Assembly (NCBI GenBank): GCA_027365485.1
Contig: DAHXNH010000224.1
Span: 1 to 34,466 of the forward strand
Direction: 5' to 3'
DNA from: Clostridiales bacterium
Lineage (GTDB): Bacteria; Bacillota; Sulfobacillia; Sulfobacillales; Sulfobacillaceae
Length of the DNA: 34,466 nt
The position numbers were made by a program, and so were the translations under genes. This document shows, in pieces, positions 6,838-15,137 of the stretch. A model generated the notes under the pieces. That model was not told the origin of the DNA. It saw nothing but the letters and a program-made list of their open reading frames with translations, and made no database searches. Position 1 is the stretch's first letter, and each line of letters begins with the position of its first letter.

Positions 6838-7881
6838 TTAGGTGCCGATGACTTTGGCCAACGTCTGATAGATGGCGGGATTCGCGTAACCTACTTGCCA
6901 GAGCGCGATCCCAGCTAAGTGATCGGATTTGGCCAAGGCGATCTTTTCGGCGATCGACTTGCGGTTCTCCCACCATAGGGTATGACCATTGATGGTGGCC
7001 GTGGTTTCGTCGTAGCGAGAATTCCAGGTCGCGTGAGTCTTGTCAGCCGCGGTAATCTGATTGTAGGGAATCGTAAGCGCATGGGTGCTGCCAGCCGCCC
7101 AAGAGTACCCATATAAGGCGATGCCAAGATCCAGTTTGCTCGGGGGGATCAGCCCTGTCAGCCTGGTGGTAATGCTTTTAACCCAATTCAGAGCGGCTAC
7201 CGGTCCCGCCGCCGTGCCGTCGGAGTGTTCATCGTAGCTCATCAAAACAAACTGATTCACTTCGGGCGCCAGCTTGGCATAGTCGTACGCCCCGCCAGAA
7301 TGAGGAACAATATCGAGGGTAATGCTGTCGGTTTTGGGCAGGGTATCTCGGAGTTGCACCATGAAAGCGGTTAAGTCGGATTGGAGCGCGGAATGCGGCG
7401 GTTCGAAGTCGATGTTGACGCCTTGATATTTCATCGTGGCCAACACGTGCTCGATTGCCAGCACGGCGACGGTACGGGTAGACTTGCTGGTTAGAAACGT
7501 TTGCTTGCCGGTAGCATCGTTGACTAGAGGCGTAATAGCCAGGTGCTGTTTGTGGGCTTCAGCCAACAGGGCGGCATCAACATTGGATGTGACGGCCCCG
7601 CTAGCGGTTACCGAGTACCAGAGTGGAGAGATGGCTGAGAGCGTGTGTCCACTTTGGGCAAGCGTACTCGCAGGGCCAGCTAGGTGATGATCCCAGAACC
7701 CCAAGACTCTAAACGTACTGGCGGTATTTGAGGATGCGGTGTCCGCTGGCCTTTTGGCGCTCGCTCGTTTGGTTTGAGCCTGATGGGGATTTCGGTGTAG
7801 GGAAGCGTGGCCGACCGTGCCACAGCCGACGATAGTTAAGGATGATAAGCATGCCAAGGCGCCCATGGCCCGTTTACTCAT
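6838..7881 (-). CDS. GH18-family glycoside hydrolase lipoprotein
   Basis: A 347-residue secreted protein. It starts with a lipoprotein signal peptide (MSKRAMGALACLSSLTIVGC, lipobox cysteine C20), then a Ser/Thr/Ala-rich linker to about residue 55, then a GH18 TIM barrel. The catalytic strand reads YQGVNIDFEPP, with acid/base E160 and assisting D158. Further family segments are ISPLWYSVTASG, FVLMSYDEH, LGIALYGYSW and the C-terminal GIALWQVGY. The layout resembles SleL/YaaH-type enzymes acting on N-acetylglucosamine links in peptidoglycan or cortex, but no LysM domain is present, so chitin or another polymer is possible. The start has GGAGGTG upstream. It would be anchored to the outer face of the membrane by Lgt, whose gene is at 27847. 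Confidence 0.85.
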   Translation of the reverse strand: MSKRAMGALACLSSLTIVGCGTVGHASLHRNPHQAQTKRASAKRPADTASSNTASTFRVLGFWDHHLAGPASTLAQSGHTLSAISPLWYSVTASGAVTSNVDAALLAEAHKQHLAITPLVNDATGKQTFLTSKSTRTVAVLAIEHVLATMKYQGVNIDFEPPHSALQSDLTAFMVQLRDTLPKTDSITLDIVPHSGGAYDYAKLAPEVNQFVLMSYDEHSDGTAAGPVAALNWVKSITTRLTGLIPPSKLDLGIALYGYSWAAGSTHALTIPYNQITAADKTHATWNSRYDETTATINGHTLWWENRKSIAEKIALAKSDHLAGIALWQVGYANPAIYQTLAKVIGT

Positions 7882-7994
7882 CGTGTTTCACCTCCGACTT
7901 TAGTGTGCGCCGACGCGATGCCTCCATTCGCGGACAAATCTGGCAACAATAGCTGACTCGCCCAGATCTAAATGGACGGCTGAACGCTACGTCC

Positions 7995-8024
7995 TTGAGC
8001 ACAAGGCGTGTTTTGTGGCACAAT
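7995..8024 (+). promoter_or_regulatory. Weak candidate promoter for the aldo/keto reductase gene
   Basis: TTGAGC (7995-8000), an 18-nt spacer and CACAAT (8019-8024). Each hexamer resembles the sigma-A consensus only partly. It is the best candidate I found in the 265-bp divergent region 7882-8145, which otherwise shows no gene. Confidence 0.25.
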
Positions 8025-8145
8025 CAACCCGGAGTCAAGCACCTGAGCTTGGCCGCAATGTTGGGTCAAATCTTGGCAGGATTGGATTTTTTAGTTGCCA
8101 TTAACCAGCCAAGCCACCCCCGTGTCTCCGATGAGGAGGATTTAG

Positions 8146-9066
8146 ATGATGAGAACGATTAGACTAGGAACCAGTCGCTTAGAGGTGCCAGAAGTTGCCG
8201 TAGGTTGCATGCGCATTAGTAGCCTAGACAAGGCCCAAGCTGAGCGTTTCGTTCAGACGGCGCTCGAAGCCGGAGCCAACTTTTTTGACCATGCCGATGT
8301 GTATGGCGGGGGGAAATGCGAGGAAATTTTTTCCGACGCGGTCCATATGACGGCAAGCACCCGGGAACAACTCATTTTGCAAACCAAGTGCGGTATTCGC
8401 AGCGGCTCCTTTGACTTTTCTAAGGACCACATCCTGACGGCGGTTGAAGGCAGCTTAAAACGCTTGAAAACCGACTATCTAGATGTATTGCTGCTCCATC
8501 GGCCAGATGCCTTGGTAGAACCAGAAGAGGTGGCCGAGGCCTTTAGCCAATTAGAGAGTTCGGGCAAGGTGCGCCATTTTGGCGTATCCAATCAAAAACC
8601 GATGCAAATTGAGTTGTTGAAGAAGTATGTCACCCAGCCATTGGTAGCCAATCAACTCCAACTCAGCATTACCAATGCGACCATGATCTCCAACGGGATC
8701 AACGTCAATATGGGAAATGAGGCGGCAGTGGACCGCGACGGTAGTGTACTGGATTATTGCCGACTGAAAGAAATTACGGTGCAACCGTGGTCTCCCTTCC
8801 AATTCGGGTTCTTTGAAGGGGCTTTTCTTGGCAATGACCAGTTTCCTACGCTGAATCAGAAAATTGATCAGATTGCGAAGGCCCATGGGGTGAGCGACAC
8901 CACCATCGCCATTGCCTGGCTGCTTCGCCATCCAGCTCGGATGCAACCGATCATCGGGACCATGAATCTCACCCGCTTGAAGGATTCCTGCCGGGCTAGC
9001 GGCGTCGATTTGACCCGTGAAGAATGGTATGAAATTTATCGCGCGGCCGGTAACGTTTTACCCTAA
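8146..9066 (+). CDS. Aldo/keto reductase (YdhF-like)
   Basis: A 306-residue NADPH-dependent reductase of the aldo/keto reductase superfamily. The catalytic tetrad is visible: D51 and Y53 in FFDHADVYGGG, K81 in LILQTKCG, and H118 in LDVLLLHRPDAL. The NADP-binding end reads PIIGTMNLTRL, and GKVRHFGVSN is a typical barrel strand. Sequence style and the LLHRPD segment match the YdhF branch. Substrates of that branch are carbonyl compounds of unclear identity. GAGGAGG lies upstream, and two consecutive ATG codons (8146 and 8149) are possible starts. It stands alone between divergent and convergent neighbours. Confidence 0.9.
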   Translation: MMRTIRLGTSRLEVPEVAVGCMRISSLDKAQAERFVQTALEAGANFFDHADVYGGGKCEEIFSDAVHMTASTREQLILQTKCGIRSGSFDFSKDHILTAVEGSLKRLKTDYLDVLLLHRPDALVEPEEVAEAFSQLESSGKVRHFGVSNQKPMQIELLKKYVTQPLVANQLQLSITNATMISNGINVNMGNEAAVDRDGSVLDYCRLKEITVQPWSPFQFGFFEGAFLGNDQFPTLNQKIDQIAKAHGVSDTTIAIAWLLRHPARMQPIIGTMNLTRLKDSCRASGVDLTREEWYEIYRAAGNVLP

Positions 9067-9162
9067 ACCAAGGATTCGGAACAAGGGCGGGCTACATAGG
9101 GTCGTGGTGCTCTGAGGGCGACGGGAGCCAAGGCATCACGGCACCGCCTTCAGAACGGGCCT

Positions 9163-9199
9163 CAAGAGACTCTGGATGATGACTATTCAGAGTCTCTTG
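9163..9199. terminator. 12-bp perfect stem-loop between convergent genes
   Basis: CAAGAGACTCTG (9163-9174) and CAGAGTCTCTTG (9188-9199) pair perfectly, with a 13-nt loop. It lies about 100 bp after the aldo/keto reductase stop and 37 bp after the end of the minus-strand hydrolase gene. There is no T tract on either strand. I call it a probable bidirectional terminator from position; it could instead be an RNA-stabilising hairpin. Confidence 0.5.
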
Positions 9200-9236
9200 A
9201 CTGGTTCATTCGGGCCCGATTTCCATCTGGCAGGAG

Positions 9237-10340
9237 CTAAAGCCTGCACTCGAACCAAGGGATGGTCATTTCCCCGGGGTGAGATCCTCCGTGACTCCAA
9301 GCCAGCGGCTCGGATGAGGTCGTGTGCCAGATGAAGCCGGAGGGGGGAACTAATAGGTAGTCGCCGAGGCGACTCAAAAAAGGCGATACGTCGCCTCGGC
9401 CGAAATAGTGTTGGTCGACCAAGTCAGCTACGGCCACGACGTCGATCGGCAGTTCGCTGAAGTTGGCCAAAGCGCGTTTAAGAGCACTCATGTCCTCGAC
9501 GTCCACCGAAACCGCCGAACCGATTTCGGCGGGTATCGGTGGCAGACTAGGTACCTGGTCAACCAAGAGCGGATAGGATAGTTCGCCGCGAATCGGAATA
9601 TGACCGTGATCGGCGGTGATCCAAAGCCAGGTCGTTTGGCTCGAAGGAGCGGCGAACTGGTCCAGTTGACGATCGACGGCTTCGATTTCCGCGACCCATT
9701 CGTCGCTCTCTACCCCTCGGCGGTGATTCACGGCGTCAATGCCGGAGGAATAGAGATAAAAGATTCCCGTGCGATTTTCGGCCAGGGCCTGGTTTAAGAC
9801 TACCGACAGCCCCGAGTCCCGGATGTAAGTCGAGAGATGGCGGGTATTTCTGTGCAGCAGTTGGGTTAACGGTCCTTTGAGAATTCGGTGTTCTAGGATG
9901 GCTTGATAGTGAATGCCCAGGGCCTCAGCGGATTCGGCGACGTGGTCCTTGCCTAGTGCGAGGGAGTTGGGAATTTGGCTTTTGAATACATCGATCACCT
10001 GGTTGTCGCAATAAAGAGATTGGCCTATCAGGCCATGCTGAGCAGGATCGGACCCCGTCAACAAACTAGCCAAGGCCACAGGCGTCATGGAGGGGTTGAC
10101 CGTCGTAAGAGATTCTAAATGACTCTCTTGGCTAAGTAGGCGGTCTTGTAACCGGGGCATGAGACCACGGGCTAATGCCCTGGTCAGTTGGTCATAACCC
10201 AGGCCGTCGATTAACCATACCACCACCTGGTCGACGGTGCCGGGCGTGGCTCGGGTGGGAAGTCTGGGTGAATACTGATCGGAGAAAAGGCTCAATGCGG
10301 TCGGCATAATGTCGCTGATCCGCGCACCGTTTAAAGCCAT
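9237..10340 (-). CDS. Alkaline-phosphatase-superfamily phosphodiesterase/pyrophosphatase-like hydrolase
   Basis: A 367-residue protein of the type I phosphodiesterase/nucleotide pyrophosphatase branch of the alkaline phosphatase superfamily. Metal sites are visible in order: the first aspartate in VVWLIDGLGYDQL, the nucleophile region LTTVNPSMTPVALASLLTGSDPAQHGL, the ITADHGHIPIRGE pair (Asp-His), and the C-terminal SHGGSHPGEMTIPW. No signal peptide is seen, so it is probably cytoplasmic. The substrate is not deducible. An ATG at 10358 is in frame, but AAGGAG lies 7 nt before the ATG at 10340, which I take as the start (MALNGARISDIMP). No operon partner is visible. Confidence 0.85.
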   Translation of the reverse strand: MALNGARISDIMPTALSLFSDQYSPRLPTRATPGTVDQVVVWLIDGLGYDQLTRALARGLMPRLQDRLLSQESHLESLTTVNPSMTPVALASLLTGSDPAQHGLIGQSLYCDNQVIDVFKSQIPNSLALGKDHVAESAEALGIHYQAILEHRILKGPLTQLLHRNTRHLSTYIRDSGLSVVLNQALAENRTGIFYLYSSGIDAVNHRRGVESDEWVAEIEAVDRQLDQFAAPSSQTTWLWITADHGHIPIRGELSYPLLVDQVPSLPPIPAEIGSAVSVDVEDMSALKRALANFSELPIDVVAVADLVDQHYFGRGDVSPFLSRLGDYLLVPPSGFIWHTTSSEPLAWSHGGSHPGEMTIPWFECRL

Positions 10341-10371
10341 AGCCACGCTCCTTTCCATTTTGTTTAGAATA

Positions 10372-10698
10372 TCACAGAAAAGGTTCTTTGCTGTTCGGCA
10401 TGGGTAAACTTACCGGAAGGACTTCGGCCGACCGCTGTCGACTAAAATGGGCCCTCGCAAGACCCCGGCTAGGTTGCCCTTGGCCCACTTTGGAGTCCAA
10501 GCCCGCGGCGTCTTGGCGGATAGCGGGGGCCGCAGCGAGACCGTCGCAATGATGACAAGTTCGGGCGAAACAGTTCATGTTCTCCGTAATCGCGGCGAGA
10601 GCGGTGCCTTGTGCAATACCCCCAGCCAAGAGATGCGCGTGGAAGATGTTGGCCGTTGGATTCAAGACCTCTTGGCGGGTAAAAGTGGAACCGTGCAC
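10372..10698 (-). pseudogene. Possible degraded ORF of unknown function
   Basis: This frame reads STFTRQEVLNPTANIFHAHL with FARTCHHCDGLAAAP further on. Codon choice is like the neighbours (mostly G or C in third position). The frame continues upstream with plausible residues (KRLISEAWFVHG) to a TGA, and again beyond it (KTWGKRRAFLTGH). No ribosome binding site or good start was found. I do not recognise the family. The CxxC-like TCHHCDG might bind metal. It could be a decayed gene or chance. The stretch 10341-10936 otherwise holds no recognisable gene. Confidence 0.25.
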
Positions 10699-10936
10699 AA
10701 ACCAAGCTTCGGAAATGAGACGCTTTCAGTGGCCCGTAAGAAATGCCCGCCGCTTGCCCCAAGTCTTTCTTGCTCATCCATAACCCCGTCTAACTAGCGA
10801 AACATCACACGGTTTCGAAAATCACCCAGGCCGGTGCGGGATTCATGTCATCGTCCGGGTCCCCAGCCCAGCCGAGCTTTTATTTGGCGCGCGCTCATGG
10901 GTAAAAAAGATTCGATAGTCGTGGTCCGACGGGTTG

Positions 10937-10963
10937 TGGTACACTGTGCACAATTTTGTGCAC
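10937..10963 (+). promoter_or_regulatory. Extended -10 promoter with palindromic operator
   Basis: TGG-TACACT (10937-10945) is an extended -10 element. The predicted start of transcription falls in GTGCACAA-TT-TTGTGCAC (10946-10963), a perfect palindrome with 8-bp arms and a 2-bp centre. GGAGGT follows at 10964-10969 and the ATG at 10976. A repressor on this site would block initiation of the reductase gene. The RNA would alternatively begin with a short hairpin next to the SD. Confidence 0.6.
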
Positions 10964-10975
10964 GGAGGTGTCTCG

Positions 10976-12061
10976 ATGCGTCGGTTCGCGTTTGTGCTTC
11001 ACCCGTTGAGATTTGATGATTTTGCCAGAAAGTTCAAGTTTACCCGCTATCTACCTGAGTCTTTGGTGGAAAACGCGTTCAAGTTTGTCAATCCGTTGGT
11101 GACCGGTCATGTGACCGGCGTTAGATCCGAGGCCACCGGCGAAGAATTGGAGGGCTGGTTGATTGGTCTGCCGATGACCCCACGGGTGATTATGGAGTCG
11201 CCCTATCCCTTTGTGCTAAAGAAACTAGAAAAAGCAGGGCACCTAGCCGAGTCCTTGGGCGCAGAAATTTTAGGCTTGGGGGCGTTTACCAAGATTGCCG
11301 GCGATCGTGGACTGAGCTTGGCCAACCGGCTCAATATTCCTGTCACCACTGGAAATTCCTATACCACCGCGACGGCCATCGAAGGCGCGATGAGCGCGGC
11401 TGAACGGATTGGCATCGACCCCGCCCGGGCCACGGTAACGGTAATCGGGGCGACGGGTTCGATTGGACGAGCGGCCTCGATGCGCTTGGCTGGCCAGGTG
11501 GGTAGACTCATCATTACTGCGAGGCGGCCCGAACCGCTACGGCAATTGGCGGACTTGCTCCAGCAGATGGGCCAAGATCAGGTCGAAATCGGCGAGTCGT
11601 TGCCGGCGGCCGTCGGTGAGGCAGGTGTGGTGATTGCGGTGGCATCGGCCCAGGAGGCGATCGTAGAGCCGAAACACCTTCGCCCGGGGTCGGTATTTTG
11701 CGATGTGGCTAGGCCGCGGACGCTATCCGCCGTGGTGCAGAAAGAACGCCCAGATGTCTTGGTCATCGACGGTGGGGTGATTCAGGTGCCCGGAGCTGAC
11801 GCAGACATGGGACTAGATTTTGGGTTTCCTCCGAAAATGGTGGAAGCCTGCATGGCGGAGACCATGATTTTAGCGCTCGAAGGGCGACTCGAGCCCTTCA
11901 CCTTGGGACCGGAAATATCACCGGATAAGGTGGAGGAGATCCATCGTCTAGGGGCGCGCCATGGGTTTCGTTTGGCCGGCCTCCGCCGCTTTGAACGAGC
12001 GATTGCCGATAGTGAGGTCCAAGCCATTCGCCGCCTAGCGACGGGTTCTTCGCCCGTTTAA
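10976..12061 (+). CDS. Acyl-[ACP] reductase (AAR)-like aldehyde-forming dehydrogenase
   Basis: A 361-residue protein whose landmarks follow the cyanobacterial long-chain acyl-ACP reductase in order. They are LGAEILGLGAFTKI, VTTGNSYTTATAIEGA, the Rossmann motif VTVIGATGSIGRAASM (around residue 155-170), LVIDGGVIQVPG, and ACMAETMILALEG with C292, then ISPDKVEEIHRLGARHGFRL. C292 aligns with the cysteine that carries the acyl thioester in that enzyme. Known AAR reduces fatty acyl-ACP to aldehyde with NADPH. Substrate and product here are inferred. No aldehyde-deformylating oxygenase is nearby. The start at 10976 has GGAGGT 6 nt upstream; an in-frame extension to 10934 would be inside the promoter. 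Its stop overlaps the convergent DUF421 gene. Confidence 0.75.
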   Translation: MRRFAFVLHPLRFDDFARKFKFTRYLPESLVENAFKFVNPLVTGHVTGVRSEATGEELEGWLIGLPMTPRVIMESPYPFVLKKLEKAGHLAESLGAEILGLGAFTKIAGDRGLSLANRLNIPVTTGNSYTTATAIEGAMSAAERIGIDPARATVTVIGATGSIGRAASMRLAGQVGRLIITARRPEPLRQLADLLQQMGQDQVEIGESLPAAVGEAGVVIAVASAQEAIVEPKHLRPGSVFCDVARPRTLSAVVQKERPDVLVIDGGVIQVPGADADMGLDFGFPPKMVEACMAETMILALEGRLEPFTLGPEISPDKVEEIHRLGARHGFRLAGLRRFERAIADSEVQAIRRLATGSSPV

Positions 12062-12633
12062 GAAAGTTTTTTGGGAGACTTTGCAGAACGTTTGGCGCTG
12101 ACTTTGAAGGTGGGGACGGACTTGGGGCTTGGGCTAGTCTTTTTGGAGGCAGAGTCACTGCCATTTTCCTGGGTCGCGGTCGATGAAGTTTTTTTGACCG
12201 TAATTTTTCCGGTAGGCTCGAGATAGGCTTCCTCCACCTGGTTTAGGTTATCCACGCTATTCTGACGAAGTTCCATCATCAGATCGGGATGGCTAATCCG
12301 TTCGCTAAAAAGGCGCTTGTGGTCGGGCTGACCTCGATAGATGATTCGGGTAGGTGTGCCTTGGGTTAACTTTTCCAGGGGACGCCAGCGCACATTAAAC
12401 CAGGTCAGGATGTATTGCAACACCCCTAGCGCCACGGTGATGGCGATGGCGTTAATGAGAGGCGTCTTGGTGTCTTCCATCCCCAATGCGACCGCTTCGC
12501 CGATCATGATGACCACGGCAAAGTCAAAAGGACCCATTTTGGCCAAGGTGCGTTTGCCCATGAGGCGAAAGACCATTAAGGCGACTAAATAAAGTATTGC
12601 CGTTCGGTACATCAAAGTGAGCAACTCTGCCAA
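12058..12633 (-). CDS. DUF421 (YetF-like) membrane protein
   Basis: A 191-residue protein. Three membrane segments lie at about residues 8-25, 38-50 and 60-80 (AILYLVALMVFRLMGKRTLAKM, FDFAVVIMIGEAVAL, AIAITVALGVLQYILTWFNV). A soluble DUF421 portion follows with TRIIYRGQPDHKRLFSERISHPDLMMELRQ and VEEAYLEPTGKITV. The last 40 residues are Lys/Ser/Thr-rich and probably disordered. Family members such as YetF and YkjA have no firmly known activity; some are linked to spores. The start is a TTG at 12633 with AGGGAGG 7 nt upstream. Its TAA shares bases with the TAA of the convergent reductase gene (4-bp overlap). Confidence 0.85.
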   Translation of the reverse strand: MAELLTLMYRTAILYLVALMVFRLMGKRTLAKMGPFDFAVVIMIGEAVALGMEDTKTPLINAIAITVALGVLQYILTWFNVRWRPLEKLTQGTPTRIIYRGQPDHKRLFSERISHPDLMMELRQNSVDNLNQVEEAYLEPTGKITVKKTSSTATQENGSDSASKKTSPSPKSVPTFKVSAKRSAKSPKKLS

Positions 12634-12706
12634 ATAAACCCCTCCCTATCGCTATCCGTAAGGTGTCCTGATCGGTCAAACCCTATACGAGGCAGAGACT
12701 GGCTCG

Positions 12707-12715
12707 TGGTATGAT
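12707..12715 (+). promoter_or_regulatory. Extended -10 promoter of glnA
   Basis: TGG-TATGAT (12707-12715) is an extended -10 element. It gives a start near 12722 and a short leader before AAGGGG and the ATG at 12744. No clear -35 and no GlnR-type TGTNA-N7-TNACA operator were found. Confidence 0.45.
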
Positions 12716-12743
12716 AATCTAAACGACCGCGAAGGGGATCGGT

Positions 12744-14075
12744 ATGGGACGCAACACCTTAGACGTTATGCAAGAGGCACGGGCACTCAATGTGAAATTT
12801 GTACGCCTGCAGTTTACCGATATTTTAGGTGTGGTAAAAAATGTTGCTATTCCTGTCGAAGCTTTAGAACGGGCAATGGACGGTCAAATCATGTTCGATG
12901 GGTCTTCGATCGAGGGATTTGTACGCGTAGAAGAAGCCGATGTCTATCTGATTCCCGACCCCGACACGTTTCAGATCTTCCCTTGGCAAGCGCATGCCGA
13001 TGGAACGACAGCCCGTCTAATGTGTGACATCGCCAATCCGGACGGTTCACCATATCCTGGCTGTCCGCGGAGTGCCCTCAAACGTATTTTGGCCGAAGCC
13101 GAGACACTGGGGTACGAAGTCATGGTCGGTCCTGAGTCGGAGTTCTTTTTGTTTGATCGCGACCAGAACGGGATGGCGACGACGCGGACCACGGACCAGG
13201 CAGGGTATTTTGATTTGTCGCCCGTGGATTTAGGCGAAGACGCCCGACGCGAGATGGTGGTGGAGTTGGAACGCATGGGATTTCAAATCGAAGCCACTCA
13301 CCACGAGGTCGCCCCCGGGCAACATGAAATCGATCTCCATCACGACGACGCCTTAAAGACTGCCGACAACATTGCCACCTTTCGTTTTGTGGTGCGAACG
13401 GTCGCACGCATGCATAACTTTCACGCAACCTTTATGCCCAAACCTCTGTATGGAGTGAATGGGTCCGGACTCCACTTGCATCAGAGCCTGTATCAGGATG
13501 GCGTGAATGTGTTTGACGATGTCAAAGGCATAAATGGCCTCAGCAAGACCGCGTTGCGCTATATTGCGGGGTTAATGAATCATGCTGAGGCCTATACCGC
13601 AGTCACTAACCCTTTGGTCAATAGCTATAAGCGTTTAGTGCCGGGTTATGAAGCGCCGGTTTACGTTGCTTGGTCGGCGGGCATTCGCAGCCCGATGGTC
13701 CGAGTGCCTTCGCAAAGAGGTGCGGCCACGCGTATTGAACTGCGGTCGCCCGATCCTTCGTGCAATCCCTACTTGGCGCTGGCTTTGACGATTAAGGCAG
13801 GACTGGATGGGATCCAAAGGAAGATGGAGGCGCCCACGCCGGTCACGCGCAATATCTATCGCATGAGTGCCGACGAGCGATTAGCCTTGGGGGTCAAAAA
13901 CCTGCCCAGCGATCTCGGAGCAGCCCTCGACCGATTAGAAGAGGATCCGGTCATGATGGAAGCGCTGGGAGAGCATATTGCTGAGCGCTACATTGAAGCC
14001 AAACGGATTGAGTGGGATGTCTATCGCCAACAAGTCCATGACTGGGAAATCGAACAATATTTGAGCGTTTATTAA
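12744..14075 (+). CDS. glnA: Type I-alpha glutamine synthetase
   Basis: A 443-residue glutamine synthetase making glutamine from glutamate, ammonia and ATP in the cytoplasm. Visible signatures are FDGSSIEGFVRVEEADVYLIPD (N-terminal beta-grasp), VGPESEFFLFD, HHEVAPGQHEIDL, the ATP-site NGSGLHLHQSL, NSYKRLVPGYEAPVYVAWS, and RIELRSPDPSCNPYLALA. The length of about 443, without the extra segment and adenylylation tyrosine motif of the beta type, marks the I-alpha form. That form is usually controlled by feedback and by GlnR/TnrA-type regulators. AAGGGG lies 6 nt before the ATG. It ends 54 bp before argC, with the arg promoter in between, so it is a separate unit with some possible read-through. 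Glutamine feeds carbamoyl phosphate for arginine. Confidence 0.97.
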   Translation: MGRNTLDVMQEARALNVKFVRLQFTDILGVVKNVAIPVEALERAMDGQIMFDGSSIEGFVRVEEADVYLIPDPDTFQIFPWQAHADGTTARLMCDIANPDGSPYPGCPRSALKRILAEAETLGYEVMVGPESEFFLFDRDQNGMATTRTTDQAGYFDLSPVDLGEDARREMVVELERMGFQIEATHHEVAPGQHEIDLHHDDALKTADNIATFRFVVRTVARMHNFHATFMPKPLYGVNGSGLHLHQSLYQDGVNVFDDVKGINGLSKTALRYIAGLMNHAEAYTAVTNPLVNSYKRLVPGYEAPVYVAWSAGIRSPMVRVPSQRGAATRIELRSPDPSCNPYLALALTIKAGLDGIQRKMEAPTPVTRNIYRMSADERLALGVKNLPSDLGAALDRLEEDPVMMEALGEHIAERYIEAKRIEWDVYRQQVHDWEIEQYLSVY

Positions 14076-14082
14076 ACTTTTA

Positions 14083-14111
14083 TTGAATAAACATGCACGC
14101 TTTGGTATATT
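14083..14111 (+). promoter_or_regulatory. Arginine operon promoter with overlapping ARG box
   Basis: TTGAAT (14083-14088), a 17-nt spacer and TATATT (14106-14111) form a good sigma-A promoter. TGAATAAACATGCA (14084-14097) matches the ArgR/AhrC box TGAATAAAAATTCA in 12 of 14 positions and covers the -35 and upper spacer. Repression by ArgR in the presence of arginine is inferred. The predicted transcript starts around 14118, leaving a very short leader. Confidence 0.75.
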
Positions 14112-14129
14112 GTTGCGGAGGTGATTTGA

Positions 14130-15125
14130 ATGCGAGCGGCGGTCTTGGGGGCCACTGGCTACGCCGGTCTCATGGTGGTGCGCTTATTGGCCAGGCATCC
14201 TGAATTGGCCGTCGTCAGTATGGTCTCGGAACACGCAGCGGGTGAAAGCCTTCAAGATTTTATGCCGCCCCATCCTCGGCTTCCCAGGCGATTCACCTCG
14301 CCGCAGGAATTCGACCAGAACCCAGTCCCGGATGTGGTATTTTCTGCCCTGGGCAGTGGTCAAGGGATGGATCGGATGCGGCGATTGGTGGAGCGTGGAT
14401 GCCGGATTGTGGATCTAGGGGCCAGTTTTCGCTTTCAAGATCTGTCAATCTATGAACGCTTTTATGGGCCCCATCCCGATCCTCAACTGCATTCACGGAG
14501 TTTTACGGGCTACGCCGATGACCCGGATTTGCAATATCCGGACGACCGAGAGATTTTGGGTAACCCGGGCTGTTATCCCACCGCCTTTGCGGTGGCGATC
14601 GGACCTTTGGTCAAGGCATTGGGGCCCATCGCCTACCTCCTGGTGGACGGCAAGTCAGGGGTGTCCGGGGCTGGCCGTGTGCCGAAAGAGCATCTTTTGA
14701 TGGGAGAAATGGCCGAAAATGTCGAGGCCTATAACCGCCCGGGACAGCATCGTCACAGTGCAGAAATGGCAGTGGCCAGCGGGGGAAACGTGGTCTTTCA
14801 GCCGCATTTAATGCCAATGCGGCAAGGCATTTTGCTGACCATTTATATCCCAGGGCCTCCGGCTTCGGCTCAAGAGATTCGGCAAATATGGGACGATGGG
14901 TATTCGCAAAACCCTTTCGTGCAGTTGTGCTCGGATCACAAAAAGCCGAGAACGCAATCAGTGCGCGACACCAACCTAGCGGCACTGGCCGTAGACGAAG
15001 ATAGCCAGACCGGAACTGTGGTGATTTATAGCGCCATCGACAACTTGATTAAGGGTGCCGGTGGACAAGCCATTCAACACGCCAATCGATGGTTCGGCTT
15101 CGATCCGAGCCTTGGCTTACTGTAA
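14130..15125 (+). CDS. argC: N-acetyl-gamma-glutamyl-phosphate reductase
   Basis: A 331-residue enzyme that reduces N-acetylglutamyl phosphate to the semialdehyde with NADPH, third step of arginine synthesis. The N-terminal Rossmann motif AVLGATGYAGLMVVRLLARHPEL, the active-site GNPGCYPTAFAV with the catalytic cysteine, DGKSGVSGAGR and the C-terminal NLIKGAGGQAIQ helix are all present. GGAGGTG lies upstream. It is the first gene of argCJBDGH; argJ follows 12 bp after its stop. Confidence 0.96.
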   Translation: MRAAVLGATGYAGLMVVRLLARHPELAVVSMVSEHAAGESLQDFMPPHPRLPRRFTSPQEFDQNPVPDVVFSALGSGQGMDRMRRLVERGCRIVDLGASFRFQDLSIYERFYGPHPDPQLHSRSFTGYADDPDLQYPDDREILGNPGCYPTAFAVAIGPLVKALGPIAYLLVDGKSGVSGAGRVPKEHLLMGEMAENVEAYNRPGQHRHSAEMAVASGGNVVFQPHLMPMRQGILLTIYIPGPPASAQEIRQIWDDGYSQNPFVQLCSDHKKPRTQSVRDTNLAALAVDEDSQTGTVVIYSAIDNLIKGAGGQAIQHANRWFGFDPSLGLL

Positions 15126-15137
15126 CTGGAGGACATG

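Noticed and set aside
10447-10797. Plus-strand ORF of 116 residues in the gap before the reductase gene
   Set aside because: No SD, and the opposite-strand frame has more protein-like codon use.
12640-12743. GlnR/TnrA operator before glnA
   Set aside because: No TGTNA-N7-TNACA match found.
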